From the NCBI GenBank assembly GCA_052035645.1, contig JBPOHK010000017.1, positions 1-64,000 on the forward strand: DNA of 64,000 bases. Direction: 5' to 3'. The position numbers and the translations under genes are program-made. Position 1 is the first letter of the stretch; each line of letters begins with the position of its first letter. Below are positions 1-8,184 of the stretch, one piece after another. This DNA is from RPQJ01 sp052035645 (GTDB lineage: Bacteria; Pseudomonadota; Gammaproteobacteria; Steroidobacterales; Steroidobacteraceae). Under the pieces are notes generated by a model. The model made no database searches. It was not told the DNA's origin and saw nothing but the letters and a program-made list of their open reading frames with translations.

Positions 1-1
1 G

Positions 2-169
2 GCGCCGCAGTCCCCGGCCCCGTCCGCAACCGCGGCCGAGCGGCCGGCGGGCGCACCGGCGGGCGACGGCGCCCCGGCCAAGCGCCGACGGCGGCGCGGC
101 GGGCGCGGTCGTGGCAACGGCGGCGCAGGCGCGCCGACGGGCGGCGACTCCCCACCGACGCAGGAATGA
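2..169 (+). CDS. C-terminal tail of an Ala/Pro- and Arg/Gly-rich protein (partial)
   Basis: The gene enters from the left edge and ends at TGA 167-169, so only about 55 C-terminal residues are visible. They run from an Ala/Pro-rich stretch into a basic KRRRRRGGRGRG patch and a short Gly/Pro/Thr tail. Such basic Arg/Gly tails bind RNA and are typical of DEAD-box RNA helicases such as RhlB, or of other RNA-associated proteins. The visible part holds no catalytic motif, so the identity is inference. The reading frame was chosen because it alone gives this low-complexity RNA-binding tail and stops just before the convergent yrfG gene. Confidence 0.5.
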   Translation, partial: APQSPAPSATAAERPAGAPAGDGAPAKRRRRRGGRGRGNGGAGAPTGGDSPPTQE

Positions 170-179
170 GCCGCGCGGC

Positions 180-869
180 TCAGCCGATCAGCTCGTCCAG
201 CCTGCGCACGCCGGCGAATCCGTCGGCGGGCGCGTGTGCCGGCCGCGTCGAGTCCGGCTGCAGCACCTGGTAGATCCAGGCGACGCCAGCCGCGCGAGCC
301 GCGGCGATGACGGCGACGCTGTCGTCCACGAACAGCGTCCGCGAAGGCGCCACGCCGTGGTTCGCGGCCAGCCGCACCCAGAACGCCGGTGATTCCTTCG
401 GTGCGCCAAACTCGTGGGACGAGACCAGTTCGTCGAAGTGGCGGCCGAGCGCGGTCTGGCCGTTCTTCACCGCGAGGCTGATCGGGTGCGCGTTGGTGGT
501 GAGCAGCAGACGCTTGCCGAGCGCGCGCACGTGCTCGAGGAACGCGACCGCCCCTTCCAGATAGCGGATCTCGTGGCGCAGGTCGTGCTTGAGCGTCGCG
601 AGGTCGAGGCCGAGGTCCTCGCTCCAGTGATCGACGCAGTACCACTCGAGGGTGCCGCGCTTCGCCTCGAAGCGGCGCACCAGCTCGGCCGTACCCTCGG
701 CGTGCGAGACGCCGTTCGCCTCGGCCCAGCGCCGGGGCAGCACTTCCAGCCAGAAGAGGTTGTCGAAGCGCTGGTCCAGCACCGTGCCGTCCATGTCCAG
801 GCAGACGGTGTCGATGCGCTCCCAGTCGGGAAGGGCGGCGGCGGGCAGGTCGTTCACGGCGCGCAGCAT
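180..869 (-). CDS. yrfG: HAD-family GMP/IMP nucleotidase (YrfG-like)
   Basis: A 229-residue HAD phosphatase that should hydrolyse purine 5'-mononucleotides to nucleosides in the cytoplasm. All HAD motifs are present: DMDGT at 25-29 (nucleophile D25, acid/base D27), motif II TTNAH at 124-128, the PKES lysine K158, and motif IV FVDDS with D182-D183. The segments FDNLFW (35-40) and WYCVDHWSEDLGLD (76-89) match the YrfG subfamily rather than generic HAD proteins, and the length is the family's usual one. It is divergent to cysQ, another small nucleotide phosphatase. Family assignment is strong; substrate preference rests on homology. Confidence 0.9.
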   Translation of the reverse strand: MLRAVNDLPAAALPDWERIDTVCLDMDGTVLDQRFDNLFWLEVLPRRWAEANGVSHAEGTAELVRRFEAKRGTLEWYCVDHWSEDLGLDLATLKHDLRHEIRYLEGAVAFLEHVRALGKRLLLTTNAHPISLAVKNGQTALGRHFDELVSSHEFGAPKESPAFWVRLAANHGVAPSRTLFVDDSVAVIAAARAAGVAWIYQVLQPDSTRPAHAPADGFAGVRRLDELIG

Positions 870-901
870 ACGACGCGGCGCGGGCCGCGGTGAGGGGCGG
901 C

Positions 902-907
902 TATGAT
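902..907 (+). promoter_or_regulatory. Candidate -10 element TATGAT of cysQ
   Basis: TATGAT matches the sigma-70 -10 consensus in five of six bases and lies 34 bases before the TTG chosen as the cysQ start. No good -35 is visible at 16-18 bases upstream. If it is used, transcription starts near 914, which excludes the upstream in-frame GTG at 890. Confidence 0.4.
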
Positions 908-940
908 ACGTTGCCCTGGCCCACCCCCGCGGAGACCGAC

Positions 941-1750
941 TTGAACGAACGCATCCCGGACCCGACGAGCCTGCTGCCGGGCCTGCTGCGCCTGGTGGCC
1001 GACGCCGAGCGGGCCATCCTCGAGGTCTACGCGTCGGCGGCGCACGAGGTCGAGTACAAGCAGGACGATTCGCCGATCACGCGCGCGGATCGCGCGGCGC
1101 ACGAGATCCTGAGCGCCGGGCTCGCGCGGCTGGCCCCCGACGTGCCGGTCCTGTCCGAGGAATCGGCCGAGCAGCACGCGCGCGAGGTCCGCGGCCGCTG
1201 GCGCGAGTTCTGGCTGGTCGACCCGCTCGACGGCACCAAGGAGTTCATCCACCGCAACGGCGAGTTCACGGTGAACGTCGCGCTGATCCGCGAGCACAGG
1301 CCGGTGCTCGGCGTGGTCGGCGCGCCGGTGCTCGGGCTCACCTACTACGGGGCGGAGGGCCTCGGGGCCTTCCGCGCGGCGACGGGCGGAGCACCCACGG
1401 CCATCCACGTGCGGCCCGCCGCGGATCCGCTCGTCGTGGTCGGCAGCCGCTCGCACCGCGGCGACTCGCTCGACGGCGTGCTCGCCAGGCTCGGCCCGCA
1501 CGAGCTGCGGCCGATGGGCAGTTCGCTGAAGTTCTGCCTGGTCGCCGAGGGGTCGGCGGACTTCTACCCCCGGCTCGGCCCGACCATGGAATGGGACACG
1601 GCCGCGGCGCAGGCGGTGGTCGAGGCCGCCGGCGGCGCGGTCACGACCCTGGACGGTCGTCCGCTGCGCTACAACGAGCGCGACACGCTGCTGAATCCGC
1701 ACTTCCTGGCCGTCGGCGATGCCCGGCGCGAGTGGCACCGGCTTTTCTGA
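941..1750 (+). CDS. cysQ: 3'(2'),5'-bisphosphate nucleotidase CysQ
   Basis: An inositol-monophosphatase-fold enzyme of about 269 residues that converts 3'-phosphoadenosine 5'-phosphate to AMP, clearing the by-product of sulfate assimilation. With the TTG start at 941, metal-binding motifs fall at DDSPITRAD (42-50), SEES (72-75), DPLDGT (94-99) and WDTAAA (218-223, D219), in the right order and spacing for CysQ. An in-frame GTG at 890 would add 17 residues but lies upstream of a likely -10 (902-907); the TTG is preceded by GGAG, so I prefer it. The next gene starts 6 bases after the stop. Confidence 0.92.
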   Translation: MNERIPDPTSLLPGLLRLVADAERAILEVYASAAHEVEYKQDDSPITRADRAAHEILSAGLARLAPDVPVLSEESAEQHAREVRGRWREFWLVDPLDGTKEFIHRNGEFTVNVALIREHRPVLGVVGAPVLGLTYYGAEGLGAFRAATGGAPTAIHVRPAADPLVVVGSRSHRGDSLDGVLARLGPHELRPMGSSLKFCLVAEGSADFYPRLGPTMEWDTAAAQAVVEAAGGAVTTLDGRPLRYNERDTLLNPHFLAVGDARREWHRLF

Positions 1751-1756
1751 GCGGCC

Positions 1757-2062
1757 ATGGAACTGACCTGGGGACTGCTGCTGCTGGTGGTCGTGGCCGC
1801 GGCGGCCGGCTGGTTCTGGCAGGACTCGCTCGCCGCGCGCGAGCGGGCCAACGAGGAAGCCCACGACACCTGCCGGTCGATCGGCGCCGCGCTGCTGCAC
1901 GGCACGGTGGCCTTCCAGGCGCTGCGGCTGGTGCGCCCGACGGGCGGGGCGATCGCGATCGAGCGCACCTACGTCTTCGAATACACGCTCGACGGCGCCA
2001 CGGTCCTGCGCGGCTTCCTGGTCATGACCGGCCGGCGCGTGGAGAGCCTCGGCCTGCAATAG
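1757..2062 (+). CDS. DUF3301 family membrane-anchored small protein
   Basis: A 101-residue protein with one N-terminal hydrophobic helix (about residues 4-21, ending GWFWQD) and a cytoplasmic tail with the RTYVFEYTLDGATVLRGFLVMTGR block typical of DUF3301. Proteins of this family are conserved in gammaproteobacteria and have no established function. It starts 6 bases after cysQ and is probably cotranscribed with it. The stop codon lies inside a terminator-like hairpin. Confidence 0.8.
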   Translation: MELTWGLLLLVVVAAAAGWFWQDSLAARERANEEAHDTCRSIGAALLHGTVAFQALRLVRPTGGAIAIERTYVFEYTLDGATVLRGFLVMTGRRVESLGLQ

Positions 2063-2085
2063 GCGCCCGGCCTATCCCCTTTTTT
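2059..2085 (+). terminator. Rho-independent terminator-like hairpin after the DUF3301 gene
   Basis: ATAGGC (2059-2064) pairs with GCCTAT (2070-2075) around a five-base loop, and six T residues follow at 2080-2085 after a four-base gap. The stem is short and the gap reduces confidence, but the position at the end of the cysQ-DUF3301 unit fits. Confidence 0.45.
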
Positions 2086-2140
2086 CGCCGCGCGGACTAA
2101 GCTACCGGGCGGCCTCGAGAATCGAAGACCCCGGGGGGTC

Positions 2141-2365
2141 ATGACCGAAGAGAAGGACAACGTCGACACGGAGACGTTCCAGCGGCTGACGCGCCTGCGC
2201 CAGCTGCGGATCGAGCACCGCGATCTCGACGACGTGATCCACCGCCTGCAGCTCGACCTGTACGTCGACCAGGTCCAGATGCGCCGCCTCAAGAAGCGCA
2301 AGCTGATGCTGAAGGACCAGATTGCGCGCCTCGAGAGCCAGCTCATCCCCGACCTGAACGCCTGA
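2141..2365 (+). CDS. DUF465 (YdcH-like) small coiled-coil protein
   Basis: A 74-residue, strongly charged helical protein. The central LRIEHRDLDDVIHRLQ and QMRRLKKRKLMLKDQIARLE segments are the signature of the YdcH/DUF465 family, and heptad-like spacing of Leu and Ile suggests a coiled coil. Function is not established for the family. It opens a run of tightly packed genes: mscS starts 4 bases after its stop, then arfB 4 bases after mscS. Confidence 0.85.
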   Translation: MTEEKDNVDTETFQRLTRLRQLRIEHRDLDDVIHRLQLDLYVDQVQMRRLKKRKLMLKDQIARLESQLIPDLNA

Positions 2366-2369
2366 CCCG

Positions 2370-3707
2370 ATGCGGCAGTTCCTGCAGTCCGCCGCGGAAC
2401 CGCTCGCGAATCTCCTGCAGCCCGCGAACCTCGTCCAGCTCGCCGTGATCGGCGGGTCCATCGCGCTCGGCTGGTGGCTCGCGCGCCTCCTGCGGCGCCA
2501 GCTCGTGCCGCCGGACTCGCCGCCGCCGCCCCCCACGGCGGCCGGCCGCGTCCGCGAGGCCCTGTGGGTCGTGGCCCCGGTGGCCGCCACGCTGCTGGTG
2601 CTCGCCATGGCGGACGGCCTGCTGCACGCCACGCGCTCGCCGGTCGGCCACGTGCTGACGGCGGTGCAGCTGGCCGGCCTGCTGCTCGTCATCCGCCTCG
2701 CCGTGTACGTGCTGCGGGCCTCGCTCGGCGCGCGCGCCCGCATCAAGGGCTGGGGCACGCCGCTCAGCGTCGTGATCTGGCTGTTCGCGTCGCTGCACTA
2801 CCTCGGCTGGGGCCACGAGCTGGTCGCGGCGCTGGACGGCATCGGCATCGACGCCGGCAGCACGCGCATCTCGGTCTGGTCGGTGGCCAAGCTGCTGGTC
2901 ACGGTCAGCGTGTTCGTGGTGGTCGCGATGTGGGTCTCGCGCTGGCTCGAGCGGCACGTGCTCAAGCTCGACGCGCTGGCGCCGAACATGCGCATCGGCA
3001 TCGCGAAGTTCGTGCAGGCCTCGCTCGTCGGCCTCTCGGTGCTCGTCGGCCTGAACGCCGCCGGGCTCGACCTGACGACGCTCAACGTGCTCACCGGCGC
3101 GATCGGCATCGGCCTCGGCTTCGGCCTGCAGAGCATCGCCGCGAACTTCGTCAGCGGCTTCGTGCTGCTGATGGACCGCTCGATCAAGCCGGGCGACGTG
3201 ATCAGCTTCAGCGGCACGACCGGCACGACCACCGAGGGCTTCGGCTGGGTGGAGGAACTGCGCGGACGCTACGTCGTCGTGCGCGACCGCGACGGCGTCG
3301 AGACGCTGGTGCCGAACCAGCAGCTCATCAACAACCCGGTGATCAACTGGAGCTACACCGACCCGCGCGTGCGCCTGAAGCTGCCCGTGCGCATCGCCTA
3401 CCGGGACGACCCGGAGCTGGCGATGCGCCTGCTGATCGAGGCGACAGAGGGCCACCGCCGCATCCTGCGCGACCCGGCGCCGGTCGCGCGGCTGATGGGG
3501 TTCGGCGACAGCGGCATCGAGCTCGAGCTGCGGTTCTGGATCCCCGACCCGCAGGAAGGCGTGAACAACGTGCGCTCGGACGTGAACCGCAGGATCTGGC
3601 GGCTGTTCCGCGAGAACGGCCTGACCATGCCGGTGGCGCAGCGCGAGATCCGCGTCGAGATGGCGGGCCCGGGCCCGCTGCCGCCGCGTCCCGTCGCGGA
3701 CGACTGA
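2370..3707 (+). CDS. MscS-family mechanosensitive ion channel
   Basis: A 445-residue inner-membrane protein with four to five predicted membrane helices followed by the MscS core. The pore-lining helix and following beta domain are recognisable in TGAIGIGLGFGLQSIAA, then NFVSGFVLLMDRSIKPGD, then the RDRDGVETLVPNQQLINN segment. The C-terminal domain ends with GLTMPVAQREIRVE, as in MscS paralogues. Such channels release solutes on hypo-osmotic shock. It is longer than E. coli MscS (about 286 residues) because of extra N-terminal helices. A proline run near residue 51 is a linker. Confidence 0.93.
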   Translation: MRQFLQSAAEPLANLLQPANLVQLAVIGGSIALGWWLARLLRRQLVPPDSPPPPPTAAGRVREALWVVAPVAATLLVLAMADGLLHATRSPVGHVLTAVQLAGLLLVIRLAVYVLRASLGARARIKGWGTPLSVVIWLFASLHYLGWGHELVAALDGIGIDAGSTRISVWSVAKLLVTVSVFVVVAMWVSRWLERHVLKLDALAPNMRIGIAKFVQASLVGLSVLVGLNAAGLDLTTLNVLTGAIGIGLGFGLQSIAANFVSGFVLLMDRSIKPGDVISFSGTTGTTTEGFGWVEELRGRYVVVRDRDGVETLVPNQQLINNPVINWSYTDPRVRLKLPVRIAYRDDPELAMRLLIEATEGHRRILRDPAPVARLMGFGDSGIELELRFWIPDPQEGVNNVRSDVNRRIWRLFRENGLTMPVAQREIRVEMAGPGPLPPRPVADD

Positions 3708-3711
3708 GCGC

Positions 3712-4134
3712 ATGGCGATCGAGATCGACGCGCGCCGCTCGATCCCCGACGAGCTCGTGGAGTTCCGCGCCGTGCGCGCTTCCGGGCCGGGCGGCCAGAA
3801 CGTGAACAAGGTGTCGAACGCCGTCGAACTGCGCTTCGACTCGGCCGCGTGGGCGGACCTGCCCGCGACGGCCCGGCCGCGGCTGCGGCGCATCGCCGGG
3901 CGGCGCATGACCGCCGAGGGCCTGATCGTGATCGACGCGCAGCGGCTGCGCTCGCAGGAGCAGAACCGGGCGGACGCGGTGCAGCGCCTGGTGGCGATGA
4001 TCCGCGAGGCGCTCGTCGAGCCGAAGGTGCGCCGGCCGACCCGGCCCACGCGCGCGTCGAAGGAGCGCCGGCTGGAGCACAAGTCGCGGGCGTCGAAGGT
4101 GAAGCAGCTGCGCAAGGTGCGCAGCTTCGACTGA
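3712..4134 (+). CDS. arfB: Alternative ribosome-rescue factor ArfB (YaeJ)
   Basis: A 140-residue peptidyl-tRNA hydrolase that rescues ribosomes stalled without a stop codon. The GGQ catalytic tripeptide is at 27-29 inside SGPGGQNVNKVSNAVELRF, the hallmark shared with class I release factors. The C-terminus (from about 105, RRPTRPTRASKERRLEHKSRAS) is a basic tail, which in ArfB inserts into the empty mRNA channel. There is no codon-recognition domain, which excludes prfA/prfB. It lies 4 bases after mscS. Confidence 0.95.
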   Translation: MAIEIDARRSIPDELVEFRAVRASGPGGQNVNKVSNAVELRFDSAAWADLPATARPRLRRIAGRRMTAEGLIVIDAQRLRSQEQNRADAVQRLVAMIREALVEPKVRRPTRPTRASKERRLEHKSRASKVKQLRKVRSFD

Positions 4135-4148
4135 ACGCAGGAGGCGGC

Positions 4149-4703
4149 ATGGGACCGGCCGGCTGGCGCACGTGGCTGATCGTGCTCGGGTGCCTCGCAA
4201 TGGCGGGCCTGCCGGCCTGCGGCGACGGCGCGTCGCCCGGCGCGGAACCGCCCGGACCGGCCGTCGGCACCGGGGACGGCCGCGAGGACGCGGCGAGTAC
4301 GTCGGCATCGCACGAGCCGGGCCCGTCGCCCACCGACACGGTCGCCGCCTACCTCGCCGCGATGGCCGACCACGACGGCTCGCCCGACCTCGACCTGTAC
4401 ACGGCCGACAGCCGCGGGCGCATGGCCGGGCGCGCCCTCGGGCGCGGCCAGATGGACAACCTCGTCCGCGCCTACGGCGAGTGCCCCGGGACGCTGTCGC
4501 GCGAGCAGGGCGACTACGCGGTCGTGGAGCATCCCGGCGACTCCGGACGCTGCTCGCCGTGGTTCCTCGAGCGCGGCATGGACGGGCTGTGGCGTCTCGA
4601 CTTCGTCGCGATGGGCGCAGCGATCCGCTTCGACGGCCGCAACCAGTGGCGCATCGCCGACCGCGCCGCGCTCGGGCCCTACGCATTCGCGTTCGACGAG
4701 TGA
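4149..4703 (+). CDS. Putative lipoprotein of unknown function
   Basis: A 184-residue exported protein. ATG 4149 follows GGAGG at 4140-4144 and gives a short leader (WRTWLIVLGCLAMAG) ending in a lipobox-like LPAC (21-24), with C24 the likely lipidation site; Pro at -2 is unusual. Residues 27-65 are a Gly/Pro/Ala/Ser-rich linker, followed by a small folded domain. I do not recognise the domain. The frame stays open upstream of 4149, but that part overlaps arfB and has no signal of its own. Confidence 0.75.
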   Translation: MGPAGWRTWLIVLGCLAMAGLPACGDGASPGAEPPGPAVGTGDGREDAASTSASHEPGPSPTDTVAAYLAAMADHDGSPDLDLYTADSRGRMAGRALGRGQMDNLVRAYGECPGTLSREQGDYAVVEHPGDSGRCSPWFLERGMDGLWRLDFVAMGAAIRFDGRNQWRIADRAALGPYAFAFDE

Positions 4704-4753
4704 CGCGCGGCCGCGCAGCGCGCTGCGTCGCTGCAATCGACTCTCACTCGCAC

Positions 4754-4767
4754 TTGACCTGGATCAG
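4754..4767 (+). promoter_or_regulatory. FNR/Anr-type operator upstream of ubiD
   Basis: TTGACCTGGATCAG matches the FNR/Anr/Dnr consensus TTGAT-N4-ATCAA at eight of ten defined bases; TTGAC-N4-ATCA is a common variant in Anr/Dnr regulons. Its centre (4760.5) lies 29.5 bases before the first base of the candidate -10 at 4790, which puts it at about -41.5 from a start near 4802. That is the class II activator position. Confidence 0.65.
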
Positions 4768-4789
4768 TGCGCGGCCGCGGCGCGCAGAG

Positions 4790-4795
4790 CAGAAT
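4790..4795 (+). promoter_or_regulatory. Candidate -10 element CAGAAT of the ubiD operon
   Basis: CAGAAT lies at the distance from the FNR-like box expected of a class II FNR promoter; no separate -35 is needed or seen. Transcription would start near 4802, about 20 bases before the ubiD ATG at 4822. Confidence 0.5.
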
Positions 4796-4821
4796 GTGCG
4801 CCTTTGCGACGGCGGGCGACG

Positions 4822-6303
4822 ATGGCATTCCACGATCTGCGCGAGTTCCTGGGGCGGCTCGAATCGACCGGCGCGCTCAGGCGCGTCGCGGCGCCCGTCG
4901 ATCCCGAACTCGAGAGCACCGCATTCTGCCTGCGCACGCTGCGCGACGGCGGCCCGGCGCTGCTGTTCGAGCGGGCCACCGGTTCCTCGCATGCGCTGCT
5001 CGGCAACCTGTTCGGCCACCGCAGCCGCATCGAGGCGGCGCTCGCCGGCCGGCGCGGCTCGCTGCGCGAGCTCGGCGAGCAGCTGGCCGCGCTGAAGGAA
5101 CCGCGCTGGCCCGGCAGCCTGCGCGATGCGCTCGAGTCGTTTCCCGAGCTGGCGCAGCTGGCGCACGTCGCGCCGAGACGCGTGCCGGAAGCGGCCTTTC
5201 GCGAGCAGGTCCACGGCGGGGCCGACGTGGACCTGCGCGCACTGCCGATCCAGCGCTGCTGGCCGGGCGACGCGGCGCCCCTGATCACGTTCGGCCTCGT
5301 GGTCACGCGCGGCACCCGCCACCCGCGCCAGAACGTCGCGATCTACCGGCAGCAGCTGCTCGGCCCGAACCGCGTCATCCTGCGCTGGCTGCCGCACCGC
5401 GGCGGCGCGCTCGACTACGCCGACTGGCAGCGCGAGCATCCGGACCGGCCCTTCCCCGTCGTCGTGGCGATCGGCGCCGACCCGGCGACCCTGCTCGCCG
5501 CCGTGGCGCCGGTGCCCGACACGCTGTCGGAGTACGAGTTCGCGGGCCTGCTGCGCGGCGAGCGCACGCGGCTCTGGCACAGCGACCTGACCGGCCTCGA
5601 CGCCCCGGCCGGCGCCGAGATCGTGCTCGAGGGCTTCGTCCGCCCGGGCGACACGGCGACCGAAGGCCCCTTCGGCGATCACACCGGCTACTACAACGCG
5701 CAGGGCGAGTTCCCCGTGCTCACGGTCGAACGGCTGTCGATGCGCCGCAACGCCATCTACCACGGCAGCTACATGGGCCGCGCGCCGCACGACGAACCCT
5801 CGGTGCTCGCGCTGGCGCTCAACGAGCTGTTCGTGCCGATCCTGCGCAAGGTGTTTCCGGAGATCGTCGACTTCCACCTGCCGCCCGAGGCCTGCTCGTA
5901 TCGCATCGCGGTGGTCAGCATCCGCAAGCAGTACGCGGGGCACGCGCAGCGCGTGATGATGGCGATCTGGTCCTACCTGCGGCAGTTCACCTACACCAAG
6001 TTCGTCATCGTGACCGACGACGACATCGACGTGCGCGACTGGTCGCAGGTGCTGTGGGCACTGGCGACCCGCGTCGACCCGGCGCGCGACACGCTCCTGG
6101 TCGAAAACACCCCGATCGACTACCTGGACTTCTCGAGCCCGGTGCCGAACCTCGGCTCCAAGCTCGGCTTCGATGCGACGAACAAGTGGCCGGCGGAGAC
6201 CTCGCGCGCGTGGAGCCGGCCTATCCAGCTCGATCCGCAGGTGGAAGAACGCGTCGACGCTCTGTACGCCGGCGTGTTCGCCGAACCCCGCAGGACGGAG
6301 TGA
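4822..6303 (+). CDS. ubiD: 4-hydroxy-3-polyprenylbenzoate decarboxylase UbiD
   Basis: A 493-residue prenylated-FMN-dependent decarboxylase that removes the carboxyl group from 4-hydroxy-3-octaprenylbenzoate in ubiquinone synthesis. The N-terminal MAFHDLREFLGRLESTGALR and the C-terminal NTPIDYLDFSSP and KLGFDATNKWPAE segments are family signatures. ATG 4822 gives the usual UbiD N-terminus; an in-frame TTG at 4804 is less likely. The partner prenyltransferase UbiX, which makes the cofactor, is not in the window. ubiU begins 2 bases after the stop, so the two are probably translationally coupled. The FNR-like promoter just upstream suggests anaerobic induction. Confidence 0.96.
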   Translation: MAFHDLREFLGRLESTGALRRVAAPVDPELESTAFCLRTLRDGGPALLFERATGSSHALLGNLFGHRSRIEAALAGRRGSLRELGEQLAALKEPRWPGSLRDALESFPELAQLAHVAPRRVPEAAFREQVHGGADVDLRALPIQRCWPGDAAPLITFGLVVTRGTRHPRQNVAIYRQQLLGPNRVILRWLPHRGGALDYADWQREHPDRPFPVVVAIGADPATLLAAVAPVPDTLSEYEFAGLLRGERTRLWHSDLTGLDAPAGAEIVLEGFVRPGDTATEGPFGDHTGYYNAQGEFPVLTVERLSMRRNAIYHGSYMGRAPHDEPSVLALALNELFVPILRKVFPEIVDFHLPPEACSYRIAVVSIRKQYAGHAQRVMMAIWSYLRQFTYTKFVIVTDDDIDVRDWSQVLWALATRVDPARDTLLVENTPIDYLDFSSPVPNLGSKLGFDATNKWPAETSRAWSRPIQLDPQVEERVDALYAGVFAEPRRTE

Positions 6304-6305
6304 CG

Positions 6306-7304
6306 ATGCAGCTCGTGTGCCCCGCCGGCAGCCCGCCGGCCCTCAGGATCGCGGTCGACCAGGGAGCCGACGCGGTGTACGTCGGCTTCCGCGACCGCAC
6401 CAATGCCCGCGCCTTCCCCGGCCTCAACTTCACCGAGGCGGACCTGCGCAGCGGCATCGCCTACGCGCACGCCCGCGGCCGCAAAGTCTACGTCGCGCTC
6501 AACACCTGGCCGACGCCCTCGACGCTCGCGCACTGGCACGCCGCGGTCGATCGCGCGGCCGGACTCGGGGTCGACGCGATCATCTGCGCCGATATCGGCG
6601 TGCTCGACTACGCCGCGCGGCGACACCCGGGCCTGCCGCGGCACCTCTCGGTGCAGGGCTCGGCCACGACGCACGTCGCGCTGCGCTACTACGTCGAGCG
6701 CTTCGGCATCGCCCGCGCGGTGATCCCGCGCGTGCTCTCCCTGCAGCAGGTCGAGCGCCTGTGCGCGCAGCAGGTCGTGCCCATCGAGGTGTTCGCGTTC
6801 GGCAGCCTGTGCATCATGGTGGAGGGGCGCTGCCAGCTCTCGAGCTACGTCACCGGCGAGTCGCCGAACCGCCACGGGGCCTGCTCGCCCGCGCGCTACG
6901 TGCAGTGGCACGAGGAGCCGGGCGGCTACCGGCGCGTGACGCTGAACGGCGAGCTGATCGACCGCTTCTCGCCGGACGAGCCCGCGGGCTACCCGACCGT
7001 GTGCAAGGGCCGCTACGAGGTGCGCGGCGAGACGTTCCACGCGCTGGAGGAGCCGACCAGCCTCAACACCCTCGACCTGCTGCCGCGCCTGCGCGCGGCC
7101 GGCGTCGCGGCGCTCAAGATCGAGGGACGCCAGCGCGGCCCGGCCTACGTGGGCACGGTGACCCGCATCTGGCGACAGGCGCTCGACCGCCTCGCGTCCG
7201 ACCCCGACGGCTGGCGCAACGAGGCCGAGTGGCAGCGCGAGCTCGCTCGGCTCGCCGAAGGCCGCCAGACGACGCTCGGCCCCTACCACCGCTCCTGGCA
7301 CTGA
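6306..7304 (+). CDS. ubiU: UbiU, U32-peptidase-family subunit for O2-independent ubiquinone hydroxylation
   Basis: A 332-residue member of the U32 family (formerly YhbU). Four cysteines at 169, 176, 193 and 233, within GSLCIMVEGRC, HGACSPAR and VCKGRY, match the positions of the [4Fe-4S] ligands described for E. coli UbiU. UbiU pairs with UbiV to hydroxylate the ubiquinone ring without oxygen, using prephenate as oxygen source in E. coli. Despite the family name it is not expected to act as a peptidase here. It sits between ubiD and ubiV with 2- and 10-base gaps, in one transcription unit. Confidence 0.94.
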   Translation: MQLVCPAGSPPALRIAVDQGADAVYVGFRDRTNARAFPGLNFTEADLRSGIAYAHARGRKVYVALNTWPTPSTLAHWHAAVDRAAGLGVDAIICADIGVLDYAARRHPGLPRHLSVQGSATTHVALRYYVERFGIARAVIPRVLSLQQVERLCAQQVVPIEVFAFGSLCIMVEGRCQLSSYVTGESPNRHGACSPARYVQWHEEPGGYRRVTLNGELIDRFSPDEPAGYPTVCKGRYEVRGETFHALEEPTSLNTLDLLPRLRAAGVAALKIEGRQRGPAYVGTVTRIWRQALDRLASDPDGWRNEAEWQRELARLAEGRQTTLGPYHRSWH

Positions 7305-7314
7305 GGCTCGCGGC

Positions 7315-8178
7315 ATGCGCCTGACCCTGGGACCCCTGCAGTACTTCTGGCCGCGCGAGCGCGTGCACGCGTTCTACCGCGCGGCCGCCGGCTGGCCGGT
7401 CGACGTGATCTACCTCGGCGAGACGGTGTGCAGCAAGCGCCGCGAGCTGACGACGCGCGACTGGATCGCGCTCGCCGGCGAACTCGCCGCCAGCGGCCGG
7501 GAGATCGTCCTGTCCTCGCTCGCCCTGCTCGAGGCGGAGTCCGAGCTCGCCTCGCTCACGCGCCTGGTGGAGAACGGCCGCTTCCGCGTGGAGGCGAACG
7601 ACATGTCGGCCGTGCAGATGCTGCGCAGCCGCGGCCTGCCGTTCGTCGGCGGCCCGGGCCTCAACGTCTACAACCACGCCGCACTGCGCCTGCTGCGCGA
7701 GGACGGCATGCAGCGGCTCGTGCTGGGGGTCGAGCAGGGCCGGGAATTCGTCGCCGAATTCCGCGCGAGCGGCGAGCCGCTGCCGGAGCTCGAGATCCCG
7801 GTGTGGGGGCGGCTGCCCCTCGCCTACTCGGCGCGCTGCTTCACCGCGCGGGCGCTCGACCTCGCCAAGGACGACTGCGGGTTCCGCTGCCTGGAGCATC
7901 CGGACGGACTGCCGCTGGCCTCGCGCGACGGCAAGCCCTTCCTCACCGTCAACGGCGTCCAGGTGCAGAGCGCCGGCCCCTGCGACCTCGGGCCGGAACT
8001 CGACGAACTGCGCGCCGCGGGCATCGGGTTGCTGCGCATCCTTCCGCAGGCCGAGGGCACCGAGGACGTGGTCACGCGCTGGCGCACGGCGCTGCGCGAC
8101 GGCCGCCCGCCCGGGCGCGTCGGGCAGGAGAACGGCTACTGGCACGGCGGCGCGGGCATGCGCCGCCTCGGGGCCTAG
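7315..8178 (+). CDS. ubiV: UbiV, U32-peptidase-family partner of UbiU
   Basis: A 287-residue U32 protein (formerly YhbV). Cysteines at 39 (LGETVCSKR), 175 (YSARCFTAR), 188 and 192 (DDCGFRC) reproduce the four-cysteine [4Fe-4S] pattern of UbiV. It forms the heterodimer with UbiU that performs oxygen-independent ring hydroxylation. It is the last gene of the ubiD-ubiU-ubiV unit; ubiT converges on it with a 6-base gap. Confidence 0.94.
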   Translation: MRLTLGPLQYFWPRERVHAFYRAAAGWPVDVIYLGETVCSKRRELTTRDWIALAGELAASGREIVLSSLALLEAESELASLTRLVENGRFRVEANDMSAVQMLRSRGLPFVGGPGLNVYNHAALRLLREDGMQRLVLGVEQGREFVAEFRASGEPLPELEIPVWGRLPLAYSARCFTARALDLAKDDCGFRCLEHPDGLPLASRDGKPFLTVNGVQVQSAGPCDLGPELDELRAAGIGLLRILPQAEGTEDVVTRWRTALRDGRPPGRVGQENGYWHGGAGMRRLGA

Positions 8179-8184
8179 CCCCGC

